Part shown: positions 7,757 through 17,492 of the stretch, piece after piece | How positions within the stretch are numbered: the first letter of the stretch is position 1 | Layout: every line of letters begins with the position of its first letter | Notes under the pieces: generated by a model | Databases searched by the model: none | What the model was told of the DNA's origin: nothing | The model's input: the letters and a program-made list of their open reading frames with translations, nothing else | Position numbers and translations under genes: made by a program | Source: Paracholeplasma brassicae | GTDB lineage: Bacteria; Bacillota_I; Bacilli_A; Acholeplasmatales; UBA5453 | NCBI RefSeq assembly: GCF_000967915.1 | Contig: NC_022549.1 | Coordinates: 918,366 to 982,365 of the forward strand | DNA: 64,000 nt | Reading direction: 5' to 3'

Positions 7757-9147
7757 TGAAACCATTTTTAGACAAAGATTTTATGTTGAATAGTGAAACT
7801 GCAAAAAAACTATATCACGAACACGCAGCTAAAATGCCAATCATTGACTATCACTGTCACTTGAATCCAAAAGAAATTTATGAAAACAAGCCGTTTGAAA
7901 ACTTAGCGAAAGTTTGGCTCGGTGGCGATCACTATAAGTGGCGTTTAATGAGAGCAAATGGCGTCGATGAGGCATATATCACAGGGGATAAGCCTGATTA
8001 CGAAAAATTCTTAAAATGGGCAGAAGTAGTACCTTATCTAGTTGGTAGTCCACTTTATCACTGGACCCACTTAGAACTTCAACGATTCTTTTCGATTCAA
8101 ACGTTATTAAACAAAGACACAGCCAAATCAATTTATGAAGAGGCAAACAAACAATTAATTCATTTGACACCAAAGAAGTTTATTGAAATGAGCAATGTTA
8201 AAATTGTTTGTACCACCGATGATCCAACCGATGACCTTCATTACCATCAATTGTTAAAAAATGAAAACAACAGCTTTAAAGTATTACCTGCATTTAGACC
8301 AGACAAAGCGATTAATATTGAACTTTCTTGGTTTAATGAATGGGTTAATAAACTTTCAAGTGTTGTTGGTTATCGTATAGATGATCTTGATTCATTAGAA
8401 AAAGCGCTTGAAGAACGTATGGATTACTTTACTGAAAATGGTTGTAGTTTATCAGACCATGGCCTTGATTCAATTGTTTATGTTGAGTCTAGTAAAGAAC
8501 AAATTGAAAAAATCTTCAAAAAAGCAAGAAACAACGAGCCGTTATCAGAAAATGAAATTAAGCAGTACAAAGGTCATGTTTTGGTATTCTTAGGTAAAGC
8601 GTATCATAAGCGTCAATGGGTTCAACAGTATCACATTGGTGCACTACGCAATAATAACTCACGTATGTTAAAGCTTTTAGGACCTGACACTGGCTATGAT
8701 GCCATTAACGATGATCCAATTGCAAAACCATTATCGCAAATACTGAATAAATTAGAAGAAAATGACCAATTACCTAAAACAATCATTTACGCATTAAATT
8801 CAAGAGACCATGACATTGTGGTTACATTAATGCAAGCATTTCAAGATGGTAAAGTAAGCGGCAAACTACAATGTGGTTCGGCTTGGTGGTTTAACGACCA
8901 CATCGATGGCATGAAAAAACAAATGATTGCGTTAGCTAATAATGGGTTATTAAGCCAATTTGTTGGTATGTTAACAGACTCAAGAAGTTTCCTATCCTAC
9001 CCAAGACATGAATACTTTAGACGTTTGGTTTGTGACTTAATCGGTACTTGGGTCGAAGAAGGGTTATTTCCAAATGATGAAGTACTCTTAGGCGAAGTGG
9101 TTAGAAACATTTCTTATGAGAATGCAAACAAATACTTCAAAATGTAG
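7756..9147 (+). CDS. uxaC: Uronate isomerase (glucuronate/galacturonate isomerase)
   Basis: Converts D-galacturonate to D-tagaturonate (or glucuronate to fructuronate), the entry step of the pathway. 463 residues, normal length for this amidohydrolase-superfamily enzyme. The metal-binding HxH is His33/His35 in DYHCHLNP. Later conserved stretches include QYHIGALRNNN and GSAWWFNDHIDGM. Last gene of the uxa operon. The next gene is convergent. Confidence 0.95.
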   Translation: MKPFLDKDFMLNSETAKKLYHEHAAKMPIIDYHCHLNPKEIYENKPFENLAKVWLGGDHYKWRLMRANGVDEAYITGDKPDYEKFLKWAEVVPYLVGSPLYHWTHLELQRFFSIQTLLNKDTAKSIYEEANKQLIHLTPKKFIEMSNVKIVCTTDDPTDDLHYHQLLKNENNSFKVLPAFRPDKAINIELSWFNEWVNKLSSVVGYRIDDLDSLEKALEERMDYFTENGCSLSDHGLDSIVYVESSKEQIEKIFKKARNNEPLSENEIKQYKGHVLVFLGKAYHKRQWVQQYHIGALRNNNSRMLKLLGPDTGYDAINDDPIAKPLSQILNKLEENDQLPKTIIYALNSRDHDIVVTLMQAFQDGKVSGKLQCGSAWWFNDHIDGMKKQMIALANNGLLSQFVGMLTDSRSFLSYPRHEYFRRLVCDLIGTWVEEGLFPNDEVLLGEVVRNISYENANKYFKM

Positions 9148-9182
9148 AAAAAAAAGTTATCGAATTTCTTCGATAAACTTTA
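9146..9182 (-). terminator. Terminator of the pectinesterase gene, overlapping its last codons
   Basis: A hairpin AAGTTTATCGAA/TTCGATAACTT read on the minus strand is followed by eight T. The stem includes the last codons and stop of the pectinesterase. On the plus strand the T tract is weak, so it mainly serves the minus-strand gene. Confidence 0.7.
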
Positions 9183-10035
9183 ATAGTTTCGTTATTAAAT
9201 CATCACTTACGGGGATACTATAAGGGGAATTAACGTAGGGGGATTCAAAAAAGAAGTACGCATCTTTTGACCAATCGTCAAATCGATTAGGTTCAACGGG
9301 TGATAAAAATGTGTTATCAATTAAGTGGACCTTGCCGAAATCTCGCCAAGGTCTGCCTAAAATGACTTTATAGGTATCACTGGTTGATTTAAAAGTGCTT
9401 TGGTAACTTATGAAACCATAAGGCGTTTCTTCAAATGTCGATGGGGCAAAAACGTACCCAGATTCACTTGAAATAAACGTACAAGCGTCAAAAAGTGCCG
9501 TACCACTACCAAAGACATAGTCCACATCACCAGAAATACGACAACCTTGAAAATAATGTTGACCCACAGACGTGGTTTGCTCATCAATCGACAAGATATG
9601 ATCGTATCTAACTGAGAGTTCTTTAGGCAATGGACCAATAAATAAGGTGTCTTGATTGCTGATTAAGTCGCAATTGATGAACCGGTTGTGGTTGCCAAAG
9701 ACACTTAATGCGATGGATTGACCAATGCGGTCACCTCGACCTGCTTCATTTTTGATGGTAATGTTTTCAAAAACGACGTTTGAACCTGTAATTAAAACGG
9801 TTTGTGTACGAAACGTATTGTAAAGAAGGCCATCTTGGTGTAATTTGAAAGCGTAATCACTATTGGTGATAACGGTTTTATTTGGAATGCCTATAAAATG
9901 TAGATTATTTCTTGATATGGTGAGTTTTAAATGATAAATACCTTCCGCCAAGAAAATTTTAATGGGTTCCTCCGAGTTGTAAGATGACAAAACGTCATCT
10001 AAGTTGTTCAATTGATTTAAATGTAATGTAATCAT
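9157..10035 (-). CDS. Pectinesterase (CE8), no signal peptide
   Basis: Removes methyl esters from galacturonate residues. 292 residues forming a right-handed beta-helix. Family motifs: GQSIALSV (about 105), QDTLF with Gln128/Asp129 (acid/base), GDVDYVFGS with nucleophile Asp172, and LGRPW with Arg228. The N-terminus (MITLHLNQLNNLDDVL) has no export signal, so the enzyme is predicted to be cytoplasmic and to act on imported oligomers. It lies reversed between uxaC and the transporter genes and has its own promoter. Ribosome site GGAGG precedes the ATG at 10035. Confidence 0.92.
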   Translation of the reverse strand: MITLHLNQLNNLDDVLSSYNSEEPIKIFLAEGIYHLKLTISRNNLHFIGIPNKTVITNSDYAFKLHQDGLLYNTFRTQTVLITGSNVVFENITIKNEAGRGDRIGQSIALSVFGNHNRFINCDLISNQDTLFIGPLPKELSVRYDHILSIDEQTTSVGQHYFQGCRISGDVDYVFGSGTALFDACTFISSESGYVFAPSTFEETPYGFISYQSTFKSTSDTYKVILGRPWRDFGKVHLIDNTFLSPVEPNRFDDWSKDAYFFFESPYVNSPYSIPVSDDLITKLLKFIEEIR

Positions 10036-10056
10036 AACTTATCCTCCGTAAAAATA

Positions 10057-10085
10057 ATTATAACCGGAAGTGTTTGATTACACAA
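10057..10085 (-). promoter_or_regulatory. Promoter of the pectinesterase gene
   Basis: On the minus strand: -35 TTGTGT (10085-10080), 17 bp spacer, -10 TATAAT (10062-10057), with CCGGT directly upstream of the -10. A similar CCGGTTA occurs in the uxa leader at 4803. Confidence 0.6.
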
Positions 10086-10099
10086 GTGAGGATGATCAA

Positions 10100-10660
10100 A
10101 TGAGTATTAACAAATTTATGGCCATTGATTTAATTATTCTAGCAAGTATTGCCGTATTTTCTGAAATTGCTGGTGAAATCTTTGGATTTATGGGGATGAA
10201 TCGCACCATATTAATCACACTTTCTTACCCAATGATTTTAGCTGCTTATGTACGCTGGGGCAAACAAGGGTTGTGGTTGAATTTGGCAATAATTGTTACT
10301 GATTTGATCATGTTTACATCGATGAGTACTTCATTAATGATGGTACGTGCGTTATCTAATTTAGGTTTAGTCGTCGGTTTTATCTATTTGAACTATTTAA
10401 GTAAACGTTCAATTGATATTAAAACAGACATATATACCTCATTGCTTTACTATATCATTGGATATCTAGGTTTAATTAGTCTGCAAGGGCTATCACAAGT
10501 CATGTTTCAGGTTCAGTTTAGTATAGTTGCCTTACTGCTCTACCATTTAGCTAATTTCATTTTAGGCTTAATTGTAATAATAGTGATGCGCATACAACCG
10601 AATTTCTTAGTAGACATGCGAAAGTATTTGAATAACTTTCATAAAAAGGATGTGGAATGA
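10100..10660 (+). CDS. Unknown multi-pass membrane protein at the head of the pectin transporter operon
   Basis: About 186 residues and five or six predicted membrane helices, for example FMAIDLIILASIAVF, TILITLSYPMILAAYV, LWLNLAIIVTDLIMF, ALSNLGLVVGFIYL, YYIIGYLGLISLQGL and a long last helix near residues 145-165, with a charged C-terminus. The ATG at 10100 is preferred because GAGGATGA sits 7 bp before it; a GTG at 10070 is in frame but lacks a good site. Its stop overlaps the start of the ABC permease, so it is co-translated. The fold vaguely recalls an ECF S-component. I do not recognise the family. Confidence 0.75.
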   Translation: MSINKFMAIDLIILASIAVFSEIAGEIFGFMGMNRTILITLSYPMILAAYVRWGKQGLWLNLAIIVTDLIMFTSMSTSLMMVRALSNLGLVVGFIYLNYLSKRSIDIKTDIYTSLLYYIIGYLGLISLQGLSQVMFQVQFSIVALLLYHLANFILGLIVIIVMRIQPNFLVDMRKYLNNFHKKDVE

Positions 10661-11727
10661 TGAAGAATGATCAAATAATCATTCAAGAAGATGTGCTTCA
10701 AGTCGAGCGCAGAGAAAAAATTATCGATGAAATGGAACGCACTAAGTGGAAACGCTATTGGGCACAAGTAAAGAAAGACTGGGCGCTTTACTTAATGTTA
10801 ATTCCAGTCATTATGTTTTTCTTTCTAGTACGATACTTACCAATATCTGGTATTATGGTTGCTTTTAAGAATTACGACAACGCATTAGCGATTGGTGATC
10901 AAGATTTTTATGGGTTCTTTGCTCTTAAAAATTTAATGTTCTCTGATCAAACACGTACGGTAGAGTTTTGGAGAGCCTTTAGAAATACATTTTCGATTAG
11001 TATGTATGGCCTAATTTTCGGGTTTCCGATTCCAATTATCCTGGCGTTATTCTTTAGTGAAATTAAGAATGAGCTTTATCGAAGTATCACTCAAATTTTG
11101 AGTTACTTACCAAATTTCATATCGATGGTTGTTATCACAAGTATTGTTTCCTTGATGCTTGCTGGTGGTAATCAAAGTGGCACGGTTGCACCAGGTGTTA
11201 TCACACAACTCTTAATTAATCTAGGTGTTGTCGAACAAGGTGTCAATATCCGTATTGAACCAGAATATTTTAGATCTATTTACATCATCTCAGATATCTG
11301 GCAAGGGGCTGGTTATGGTTCGATTGTCTACTTTGCTGCAATCATGGGGATTAACCCAGTCAGCTACGAAGCGGCTCGTATTGATGGTGCTAATAAATTA
11401 GCTCAAGTTAGATACGTGACCCTACCTGGTATGGCACCGACCTTAACGATCATGTTGATCTTAAGAATTGGATCAGTACTATCGGTTGGTTTTGAAAAAG
11501 TATTGTTACTTTATGACGTACAAAACTACTCAACTTCAGACGTACTATCAACCTACGTCATTCGTTTGGGTAGCTTAATGAGCGGTGGTGGTGCATCCGG
11601 AGGGGGATCTCAAATCTCTGTATCATTTGCCGGAGCAGCGGATTTATTCAACTCACTTATCGCGATGATGTTAGTTCTAGGCGCGAACTTTGTAAGCAGA
11701 CGTGTATCTGAAACGTCATTATTCTAG
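10657..11727 (+). CDS. ABC transporter permease, LplB/YtcQ-partner type
   Basis: Inner-membrane subunit of a carbohydrate ABC importer of the CUT1 subgroup that takes up oligogalacturonides or other complex saccharides. 356 residues with a charged cytoplasmic N-terminus (about 1-45), then six helices, and the ATPase-contacting EAA motif EAARIDGANKLAQVRYVTLP. PISGIMVAFKNYD after the first helix is typical of LplB proteins. Coupled upstream to the unknown membrane gene. The second permease follows after 9 bp. Confidence 0.92.
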   Translation: MMKNDQIIIQEDVLQVERREKIIDEMERTKWKRYWAQVKKDWALYLMLIPVIMFFFLVRYLPISGIMVAFKNYDNALAIGDQDFYGFFALKNLMFSDQTRTVEFWRAFRNTFSISMYGLIFGFPIPIILALFFSEIKNELYRSITQILSYLPNFISMVVITSIVSLMLAGGNQSGTVAPGVITQLLINLGVVEQGVNIRIEPEYFRSIYIISDIWQGAGYGSIVYFAAIMGINPVSYEAARIDGANKLAQVRYVTLPGMAPTLTIMLILRIGSVLSVGFEKVLLLYDVQNYSTSDVLSTYVIRLGSLMSGGGASGGGSQISVSFAGAADLFNSLIAMMLVLGANFVSRRVSETSLF

Positions 11728-11736
11728 GGGGCACTT

Positions 11737-12606
11737 ATGAACAGATTAGATAAAACAGAATTAATATTTAAAGTGCTTGCGTATACTGTAGCTACATTAT
11801 TTGCAATAGCCGCACTTTATCCATTTATATACACCTTTTCATCCGCTATCTCTGGTAGACAAGCGGTTGAGTCAGGATCCGTCGTCTTATTTCCTGTTGA
11901 TGTTCAATGGGATGCATTTAATGATATTATCAGAGGACAATACGCTAAAGGTTTTTGGATAGCTTATTCAAATACGATATTCTATACCTTGTATGGGACA
12001 TTATTTAGTATGTTGATTTCGGTATTTGCCGGATACGCACTATCAAAAGACCGATTGATATTTAGAAGACAAATTAACTTCTTAATCGTATTTACCATGT
12101 GGTTTAGTGCTGGGATGATTCCGACCTACTTAAACTATAAACGTTTAGGTGTCGATGGCCGTTGGGGAATTATCTTTGCCTTTGGTGCACAAGCATTTAA
12201 TATTGTTTTACTTCGAAACTACTTTTCGGGTATTTCTAAGGAAATCGAAGAAGCAGCAATCATTGATGGCGCAAATGAGTTTCAAGTGCTATGGAAGATT
12301 TACATCCCGATGTCAAAAGCTGCGATGGCAACTGTAACACTGTTTTACGCATTAAATCGTTGGAACGGGTATTTCTGGAATCGTATTTTAGTTCCGGATG
12401 TTGATCACCCATTACAAGTGTTTCTAAGAATCTATTTAGATACGACCGTTAATGACCCGGATCAAAGTTTGTTTAATTACAACTACTCAACTCAGTCCAT
12501 GCTTTATGCGATGATTGTGATGTCTATTATACCTATCATCATCATTTACCCTTACTTGCAAAGATACTTTGCACAAGGTGTAAACGTTGGTGGGGTTAAA
12601 GAATAG
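11737..12606 (+). CDS. ABC transporter permease, LplC/YtcP type
   Basis: Second membrane subunit of the same CUT1 importer, 289 residues and six helices. The EAA loop reads EEAAIIDGANEFQVLWKIYIP. The characteristic FVFTMWFSAGMIP-like and LLRNYFSGI segments and a C-terminus ending in QGVNVGGVKE are typical of LplC/YtcP. It pairs with the LplB-like gene and the lipoprotein that follows. Confidence 0.92.
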   Translation: MNRLDKTELIFKVLAYTVATLFAIAALYPFIYTFSSAISGRQAVESGSVVLFPVDVQWDAFNDIIRGQYAKGFWIAYSNTIFYTLYGTLFSMLISVFAGYALSKDRLIFRRQINFLIVFTMWFSAGMIPTYLNYKRLGVDGRWGIIFAFGAQAFNIVLLRNYFSGISKEIEEAAIIDGANEFQVLWKIYIPMSKAAMATVTLFYALNRWNGYFWNRILVPDVDHPLQVFLRIYLDTTVNDPDQSLFNYNYSTQSMLYAMIVMSIIPIIIIYPYLQRYFAQGVNVGGVKE

Positions 12607-12643
12607 AGTTTTAGAGAATATTCATAGAAAGGGAGACAAACAA

Positions 12644-14740
12644 ATGAAAAGAATTCTCACAGTTTTAACATTGGTTTTTGCACTTGTTGGATTAGCAGCA
12701 TGTGACAACACTAATGGCGATGGTGGAAACGACGATGAAAAATTAGTCAATGACGCCACAAAGAATGTTGCATTAAATGTAGCAATTAACTATCAAGGTA
12801 ATAACTTTATTACCTACAACAAGGACACACCGTATGTGGCATTAAATGGCAAAACCTATAGTAAAGGTGATATTATGCCAATTTGGGAAGCTATTGGTGA
12901 AAACTTAAATATTAACTTCTCAAACGGTTCTTCATCGTCAGATGAAAACACAAATGCACAATTTACTCGCTTAGTTACCGAAGGTTTTGATGGTATAGAC
13001 CTAGTTAACGGTACAGGTGCTGGTATTGCTGAACAAGGTGTTGCAGGTAAGTTCATTGATCTAAATGATTACATGTACTTAATGCCTAATCTTGAAGCAT
13101 TCCTAACTGCAAATCCTGCAATCAAACAATCTATGACTTCAGCAGATGGTGGTGTTTACTTTACACCTTACTTCGATGGTATTGGTGAAATTGAATTAAT
13201 GCAAGTGGCACGTATTGACTGGATTACTGATATCTTAGACAAAGAAAATGCACCTCAAGGGACAGTTGACTTTGATTCAGAAGCTTACACAGGATCTATA
13301 TCTTATGTTAAGACAAATCCAAATTCAATGACTGACGTTAAAGTAACCGTTGCAAATGCGGATGGCACAACTCGCGTTGTATCTAAAACGTATGCTAAAA
13401 ACGTAATTGACGTATTAAAAGACTTACCTACTAAGACAGGTAAAACAATGGCAGAAGCATTCATCGCTTACATGGAAGACGTTTATGGCGACCAAGGTTA
13501 TGCTTCATTAGCTGACGTATTTGTTGGTACGGATGCATCATACCATGTCGATGAAATGATTGCATTAATGTATGTTCTTAAAGCAAATCCTAAATATTTA
13601 ACTAGAGAACACAGTGATGGTATCAAGTCAAGTGTTGAAGTCTTATATCCACGTGATAAGTCAGGTTCACGTTTACTAAATCTAGTTCGTTTTGGTGAAA
13701 CATTCGGTATTCGTGGCGTTATGTCAAGAAATGAATATTTCTACTATGGAACTGATGGTAAATTAGTTGATACTAGAACACAAGCGAAGACTTTAGACAT
13801 GGTTGATAATTTATCAAACCTATATGGTGATGGTTTAATCGTTCAAAACCCTGAATTAGGTTTTGAAGGTGGCGGCGGTTCATTTAGAGACAACCTAGTT
13901 AAAGAAGCTACAGGTTTCATGGGCTTTGACTTTAACGCTTCATCAACAACAACAGGTTATGTTACCTCAGCAACAGCAATTGATTCAACATTCAGAAATG
14001 AAGCAATCTTACCTCCAGTTAACGACTGGTTAGGTGATGGCAACTACTTCCATTTCACAGAATCAAGCCGTTCATTAAAATCAGAAGCTTGGGGCATTCC
14101 TTCAACAATTCTTGATGGATCAAACGGTAAAGAAAAATTAGCAAGAGCTTTAGTACTTGTTGACTATCTATATTCAACTGAAGGCGAAAACTTATTTGTT
14201 TTCGGACCAGACGAATGGCAAGATGGAACTATCATGTATAATGGTGTTGAAATTCCAAAAATCTCAGACGCAGCGAAAGCTCAACGTGATGAACTTGCTG
14301 GTGGTAACATGATTAACTATTACCGTCAATACCTTGGTGGTACAATGCCAGTTGGTCATATCCGTACATTAGGTCTTGAATATCAAACATTATCTGATCA
14401 AGGTAAGACAGGTATTGAAAGAATTAATACAGCAGTAAATGCAGGCGTATTTAAACTTGCAGGTCAAACAGAATCAACTAACCCTTGGTTCGCTCAAACA
14501 CCTTCTGTTTATGCATTAACTAAGTCAGAATCAGATCAAATCGCTTTATCAGCAACTTATAGAGACGTTTGGTCAACAGAAAAAGTAGTATTATTAGTTA
14601 AATACGGATTCAGCGGTGAAGGTGAATCATTAACAAGAAATGAATACATGGCAACGATGATGTATAACAACGTCAATGCTTATGAAACCATTTATTTACC
14701 AGCTTATGAAAGAGCACTAGATCGAGTTAACGGTAAATAA
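12644..14740 (+). CDS. Extracellular solute-binding lipoprotein, LplA type
   Basis: Substrate-binding component of the importer, 698 residues, larger than average as in LplA/YtcQ proteins. Type II signal with lipobox LVGLAAC (Cys at about residue 20), then an Asp/Gly/Asn-rich linker before the binding domain. The ATG at 12644 follows GGGAG. An in-frame start 57 bp upstream would precede a normal signal peptide and is rejected. Many aromatic and acidic residues are consistent with sugar binding, and the context points to pectin-derived oligosaccharides. Confidence 0.92.
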   Translation: MKRILTVLTLVFALVGLAACDNTNGDGGNDDEKLVNDATKNVALNVAINYQGNNFITYNKDTPYVALNGKTYSKGDIMPIWEAIGENLNINFSNGSSSSDENTNAQFTRLVTEGFDGIDLVNGTGAGIAEQGVAGKFIDLNDYMYLMPNLEAFLTANPAIKQSMTSADGGVYFTPYFDGIGEIELMQVARIDWITDILDKENAPQGTVDFDSEAYTGSISYVKTNPNSMTDVKVTVANADGTTRVVSKTYAKNVIDVLKDLPTKTGKTMAEAFIAYMEDVYGDQGYASLADVFVGTDASYHVDEMIALMYVLKANPKYLTREHSDGIKSSVEVLYPRDKSGSRLLNLVRFGETFGIRGVMSRNEYFYYGTDGKLVDTRTQAKTLDMVDNLSNLYGDGLIVQNPELGFEGGGGSFRDNLVKEATGFMGFDFNASSTTTGYVTSATAIDSTFRNEAILPPVNDWLGDGNYFHFTESSRSLKSEAWGIPSTILDGSNGKEKLARALVLVDYLYSTEGENLFVFGPDEWQDGTIMYNGVEIPKISDAAKAQRDELAGGNMINYYRQYLGGTMPVGHIRTLGLEYQTLSDQGKTGIERINTAVNAGVFKLAGQTESTNPWFAQTPSVYALTKSESDQIALSATYRDVWSTEKVVLLVKYGFSGEGESLTRNEYMATMMYNNVNAYETIYLPAYERALDRVNGK

Positions 14741-14757
14741 TTAAATTAAAACGTGTG

Positions 14758-14782
14758 TGCAGGCCTGGAAACAGGCCTCGCA
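14758..14782 (+). promoter_or_regulatory. Intra-operon hairpin after the binding-protein gene
   Basis: Perfect 7-bp stem AGGCCTG-GAAA-CAGGCCT with no T tract, between the lipoprotein and the next membrane gene. Such hairpins commonly stabilise the upstream mRNA and let the binding protein be made in excess over the permeases. Confidence 0.65.
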
Positions 14783-14809
14783 TCACCCTTAAAGTTAGGA
14801 GCTTTTATT

Positions 14810-15340
14810 ATGTTGAATTTAAAACAGTGGCAAAAAATTTCTTTTCTAAGCTATTTTTTGTTAGCTATTATCCTATTTATTTACGCATTAGGCTTCGCAA
14901 CCAATTTTGCTTATGCTCAAACGGTTGGTTATGAAGAATTTTTTAACCATGCACAAAAAGTTAACCGTGTCATTTATACGTTTGGCTTAATGGCAGTTGC
15001 ACTGGGCGGGTTAAACTTAATGTTTGAATCACAAAAAAGAAAAAACTATTACATCAGTAATTTAATTTTAGGACTATTATCGAGTTTATTATTTATCGTT
15101 TCGGCCATAATGATAGTGATTGGTATTACACCATTAATGAAAGAATTTATCGAAGCCTTTGGACCAGAAGATAGCCCAGCTCGTTTAGCTTTTGTTTTTA
15201 ATGGTGGTAGTTACAATCTAAATACCTTTATTATTGGGTATGTATTATCAAGTGTTATGGTTATTATTTCAGTTCCTGTTGCAATCGTTACAATTAAGAA
15301 ATACCAAATTAGTGCAAATAAGAGAAAGGCAGGTAAGTAA
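14810..15340 (+). CDS. Unknown four-helix membrane protein in the pectin transporter operon
   Basis: 176 residues. Predicted helices at about 12-32, 52-70, 80-106 and 145-168, with a short exterior loop containing NFAYAQTVGYEEFFNHA and a basic C-terminus (NKRKAGK). The ATG at 14810 is set by AGGAG 9 bp upstream; the longer frame to 14753 runs through the hairpin. It lies between binding protein and ATPase genes. I do not recognise the family. An accessory transporter subunit is only an inference from context. Confidence 0.75.
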   Translation: MLNLKQWQKISFLSYFLLAIILFIYALGFATNFAYAQTVGYEEFFNHAQKVNRVIYTFGLMAVALGGLNLMFESQKRKNYYISNLILGLLSSLLFIVSAIMIVIGITPLMKEFIEAFGPEDSPARLAFVFNGGSYNLNTFIIGYVLSSVMVIISVPVAIVTIKKYQISANKRKAGK

Positions 15341-15342
15341 AA

Positions 15343-15882
15343 ATGAATGAAGTGAAATTAACAAGACCAAAAGTCGAAAAACTACGTTATCAACCAAATA
15401 AACGTTCTTATTATCTAGCTTTACTTGCCATTCTTTTTAACGTTGTTAACTTATTTACAGTGATTAATTCAACCAGTGTCATACCAACATTTCAAATCGG
15501 TGTAAAGATTCTTCTAAACATCATTATGCTTTTAATTGTTTTTCTAGGAATGGAAAAAATGAAAGTGTATAACAAACGTTGGGGTGTTATCGTTATGCTA
15601 ATCGGTGTACTTGCCTTTGCTCGTATTTTTTGGATGCCAATGAACATTAGTGAATGGTCAACAGATTCAAGAGAACAAGCAGAGTTATTATTGGAAAAAG
15701 AAGTACCTACCGAACAAGAAATTAAACAAGCAAATCAATTAAAAAGTAAGGCGGAAGAATACGATCGAGTTCAAGTTCGATCAATCGTATTTTTAAGCAT
15801 AACAGGCACACTACTCATATTATCTGGCTTAGATGCATTTCAAAAGAGCAGTAAGCTAGAAGCGTATTTAAAGGAGGTTTAA
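15343..15882 (+). CDS. Unknown four-helix membrane protein with charged loop
   Basis: 179 residues. A basic N-terminus (KVEKLRYQPNKR) is followed by three helices (about 23-42, 51-70, 77-96), a charged segment of about 40 residues (105-145, rich in Glu, Gln and Lys and probably helical), and a last helix (about 146-165). It starts 2 bp after the previous gene's stop and is followed after 3 bp by the ATPase gene, with AAGGAGG within its own last codons. Unknown family, co-expressed with the importer. Confidence 0.75.
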   Translation: MNEVKLTRPKVEKLRYQPNKRSYYLALLAILFNVVNLFTVINSTSVIPTFQIGVKILLNIIMLLIVFLGMEKMKVYNKRWGVIVMLIGVLAFARIFWMPMNISEWSTDSREQAELLLEKEVPTEQEIKQANQLKSKAEEYDRVQVRSIVFLSITGTLLILSGLDAFQKSSKLEAYLKEV

Positions 15883-15885
15883 GAC

Positions 15886-17007
15886 ATGGCAGAAGTAAAA
15901 ATCAGTAATTTAAATAAAATTTACCCGAATGGGGTTCAAGCTGTGTTTGACTTCAATTTAGACATCAAAGATGGTGAATTCATTGTTTTAGTTGGGCCAT
16001 CTGGTTGTGGTAAATCAACAACATTAAGAATGATTGCAGGACTAGAAGAAATTACAAAAGGTAGTTTAATTATCGATCAAAAAGAAATGGCAAGTGTCGC
16101 TCCAAAAGACAGAGACATTGCGATGGTCTTTCAAAATTATGCACTTTATGCACACATGACCGTTTATCATAACATGGCATTCTCTTTAACATTAAGAAAA
16201 GAAAATTCCGATATTATCCATGAAAGAGTCATGGATGCAGCAACTCGTTTAGGGTTACTACCTTATTTAAATCGTAAACCAAGAGCTTTATCAGGTGGTC
16301 AAAGACAGCGTGTCGCATTAGGACGCGCAATTGTTAGAGATCCAAAAGTATTTTTATTAGATGAACCACTTTCGAACTTAGATGCTAAGTTAAGAGGTGT
16401 CATGAGAAAAGAATTAAAAGAATTACACGGTAAATTAGGCGTTACGATGATATATGTTACCCATGACCAAATCGAAGCATTAACACTTGCGGATCGAATT
16501 GTAGTAATGAAAGACGGGTACATTCAACAAGTAGGTACCCCTTCAGAACTATTTGACTTTCCTCACAATGTGTTTGTCGCTGGATTTCTAGGAACACCGC
16601 CAATGAATTTCTTTGATGGTGTGGTGACGAAAGATGGCTATTTCGTTATTGGTGAAGATAAAATCAAAATCTCTGATGTGAATATCATGAACCGACTTAA
16701 AGAAGAAAACCAACTGGACAAACCTATCATATTAGGAGTAAGACCAGAATTTATCGAAGTCAAGCGTAAGTGTTTAGATGAAACTTCTTTAGGCATTCAC
16801 ACGACCGTTGATTTATTTGAATTATTGGGTGCTCATAGCTTGTTACACGCTAAATTTAACAACCAAGCAATTATTTCCAAAATTGATTCTAGAGAAGAGT
16901 ATAAAATTGGTGAGGAAGTAATCCTCAATTTTGATATAAACCAATCACATTTCTTTGACAAAAATACAACTGTTCGTATCAACATGGAGGTAAAGAATGG
17001 AAAATAA
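15886..17007 (+). CDS. Sugar ABC transporter ATPase, MsmX/UgpC type
   Basis: Energises the CUT1 permeases. 373 residues: nucleotide-binding domain with Walker A GPSGCGKST (about 38-46), Q-loop MVFQNYALYAHMT, signature LSGGQRQRVAL, Walker B VFLLDEPLSNLD and H-loop THDQIEA, followed by the C-terminal OB-fold (MOI-type) domain from about 240. In Bacillus one MsmX serves several importers; here the ATPase is in the operon. Strong AAGGAGG ribosome site. The next gene overlaps its 3' end by 11 bp. Confidence 0.95.
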   Translation: MAEVKISNLNKIYPNGVQAVFDFNLDIKDGEFIVLVGPSGCGKSTTLRMIAGLEEITKGSLIIDQKEMASVAPKDRDIAMVFQNYALYAHMTVYHNMAFSLTLRKENSDIIHERVMDAATRLGLLPYLNRKPRALSGGQRQRVALGRAIVRDPKVFLLDEPLSNLDAKLRGVMRKELKELHGKLGVTMIYVTHDQIEALTLADRIVVMKDGYIQQVGTPSELFDFPHNVFVAGFLGTPPMNFFDGVVTKDGYFVIGEDKIKISDVNIMNRLKEENQLDKPIILGVRPEFIEVKRKCLDETSLGIHTTVDLFELLGAHSLLHAKFNNQAIISKIDSREEYKIGEEVILNFDINQSHFFDKNTTVRINMEVKNGK

Positions 17008-17491
17008 AACCATATTATCTAAAATAAAACTTAATTTAACGAGATGGTACGAGTATTCTAGACATCAAATACCAGTAATACTTACCGTATTAAGTTCTGT
17101 TATATTGACCTCAACAATGAGAACCCACATTCAGGCAATTACACCATTATTTTCAGCAGTTAGTGGGTTTTATATGTTCGTTGTCATGATGTTAGCAGTC
17201 TTGATAATGTTTACGGTATTCGCATTTGGTAAAACACAATCACCGATATCGTCTGTTGTGTTTAGTTTAGTCACTTTAGTTCAATTATTCGTTATTTTTC
17301 AATACATCAAATTGATTTCCTTTGAAACTACTACAGGTGTTATACGTAATGGTGTAAATCAAGTGGTAGAAAAAACGGCAACAATGAATCAATCAATTTT
17401 AATCATGGTTATATCTGGGGTATTATATGTAATTGCCAACGTTTTTGCATGGCTATATACGAATTATAAATATGTAAAGGTAGCTGAGTAA
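16997..17491 (+). CDS. Unknown four-helix membrane protein
   Basis: 164 residues. Short basic N-terminal segment (RWYEYSRHQIP), then helices at about 26-42, 53-75, 86-106 and 137-157. The ATG lies inside the end of the ATPase gene behind GGAGG, so translation is coupled to it. No recognisable domain. It is one of five uncharacterised membrane proteins of the operon. Confidence 0.72.
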   Translation: MENKTILSKIKLNLTRWYEYSRHQIPVILTVLSSVILTSTMRTHIQAITPLFSAVSGFYMFVVMMLAVLIMFTVFAFGKTQSPISSVVFSLVTLVQLFVIFQYIKLISFETTTGVIRNGVNQVVEKTATMNQSILIMVISGVLYVIANVFAWLYTNYKYVKVAE

Positions 17492-17492
17492 A

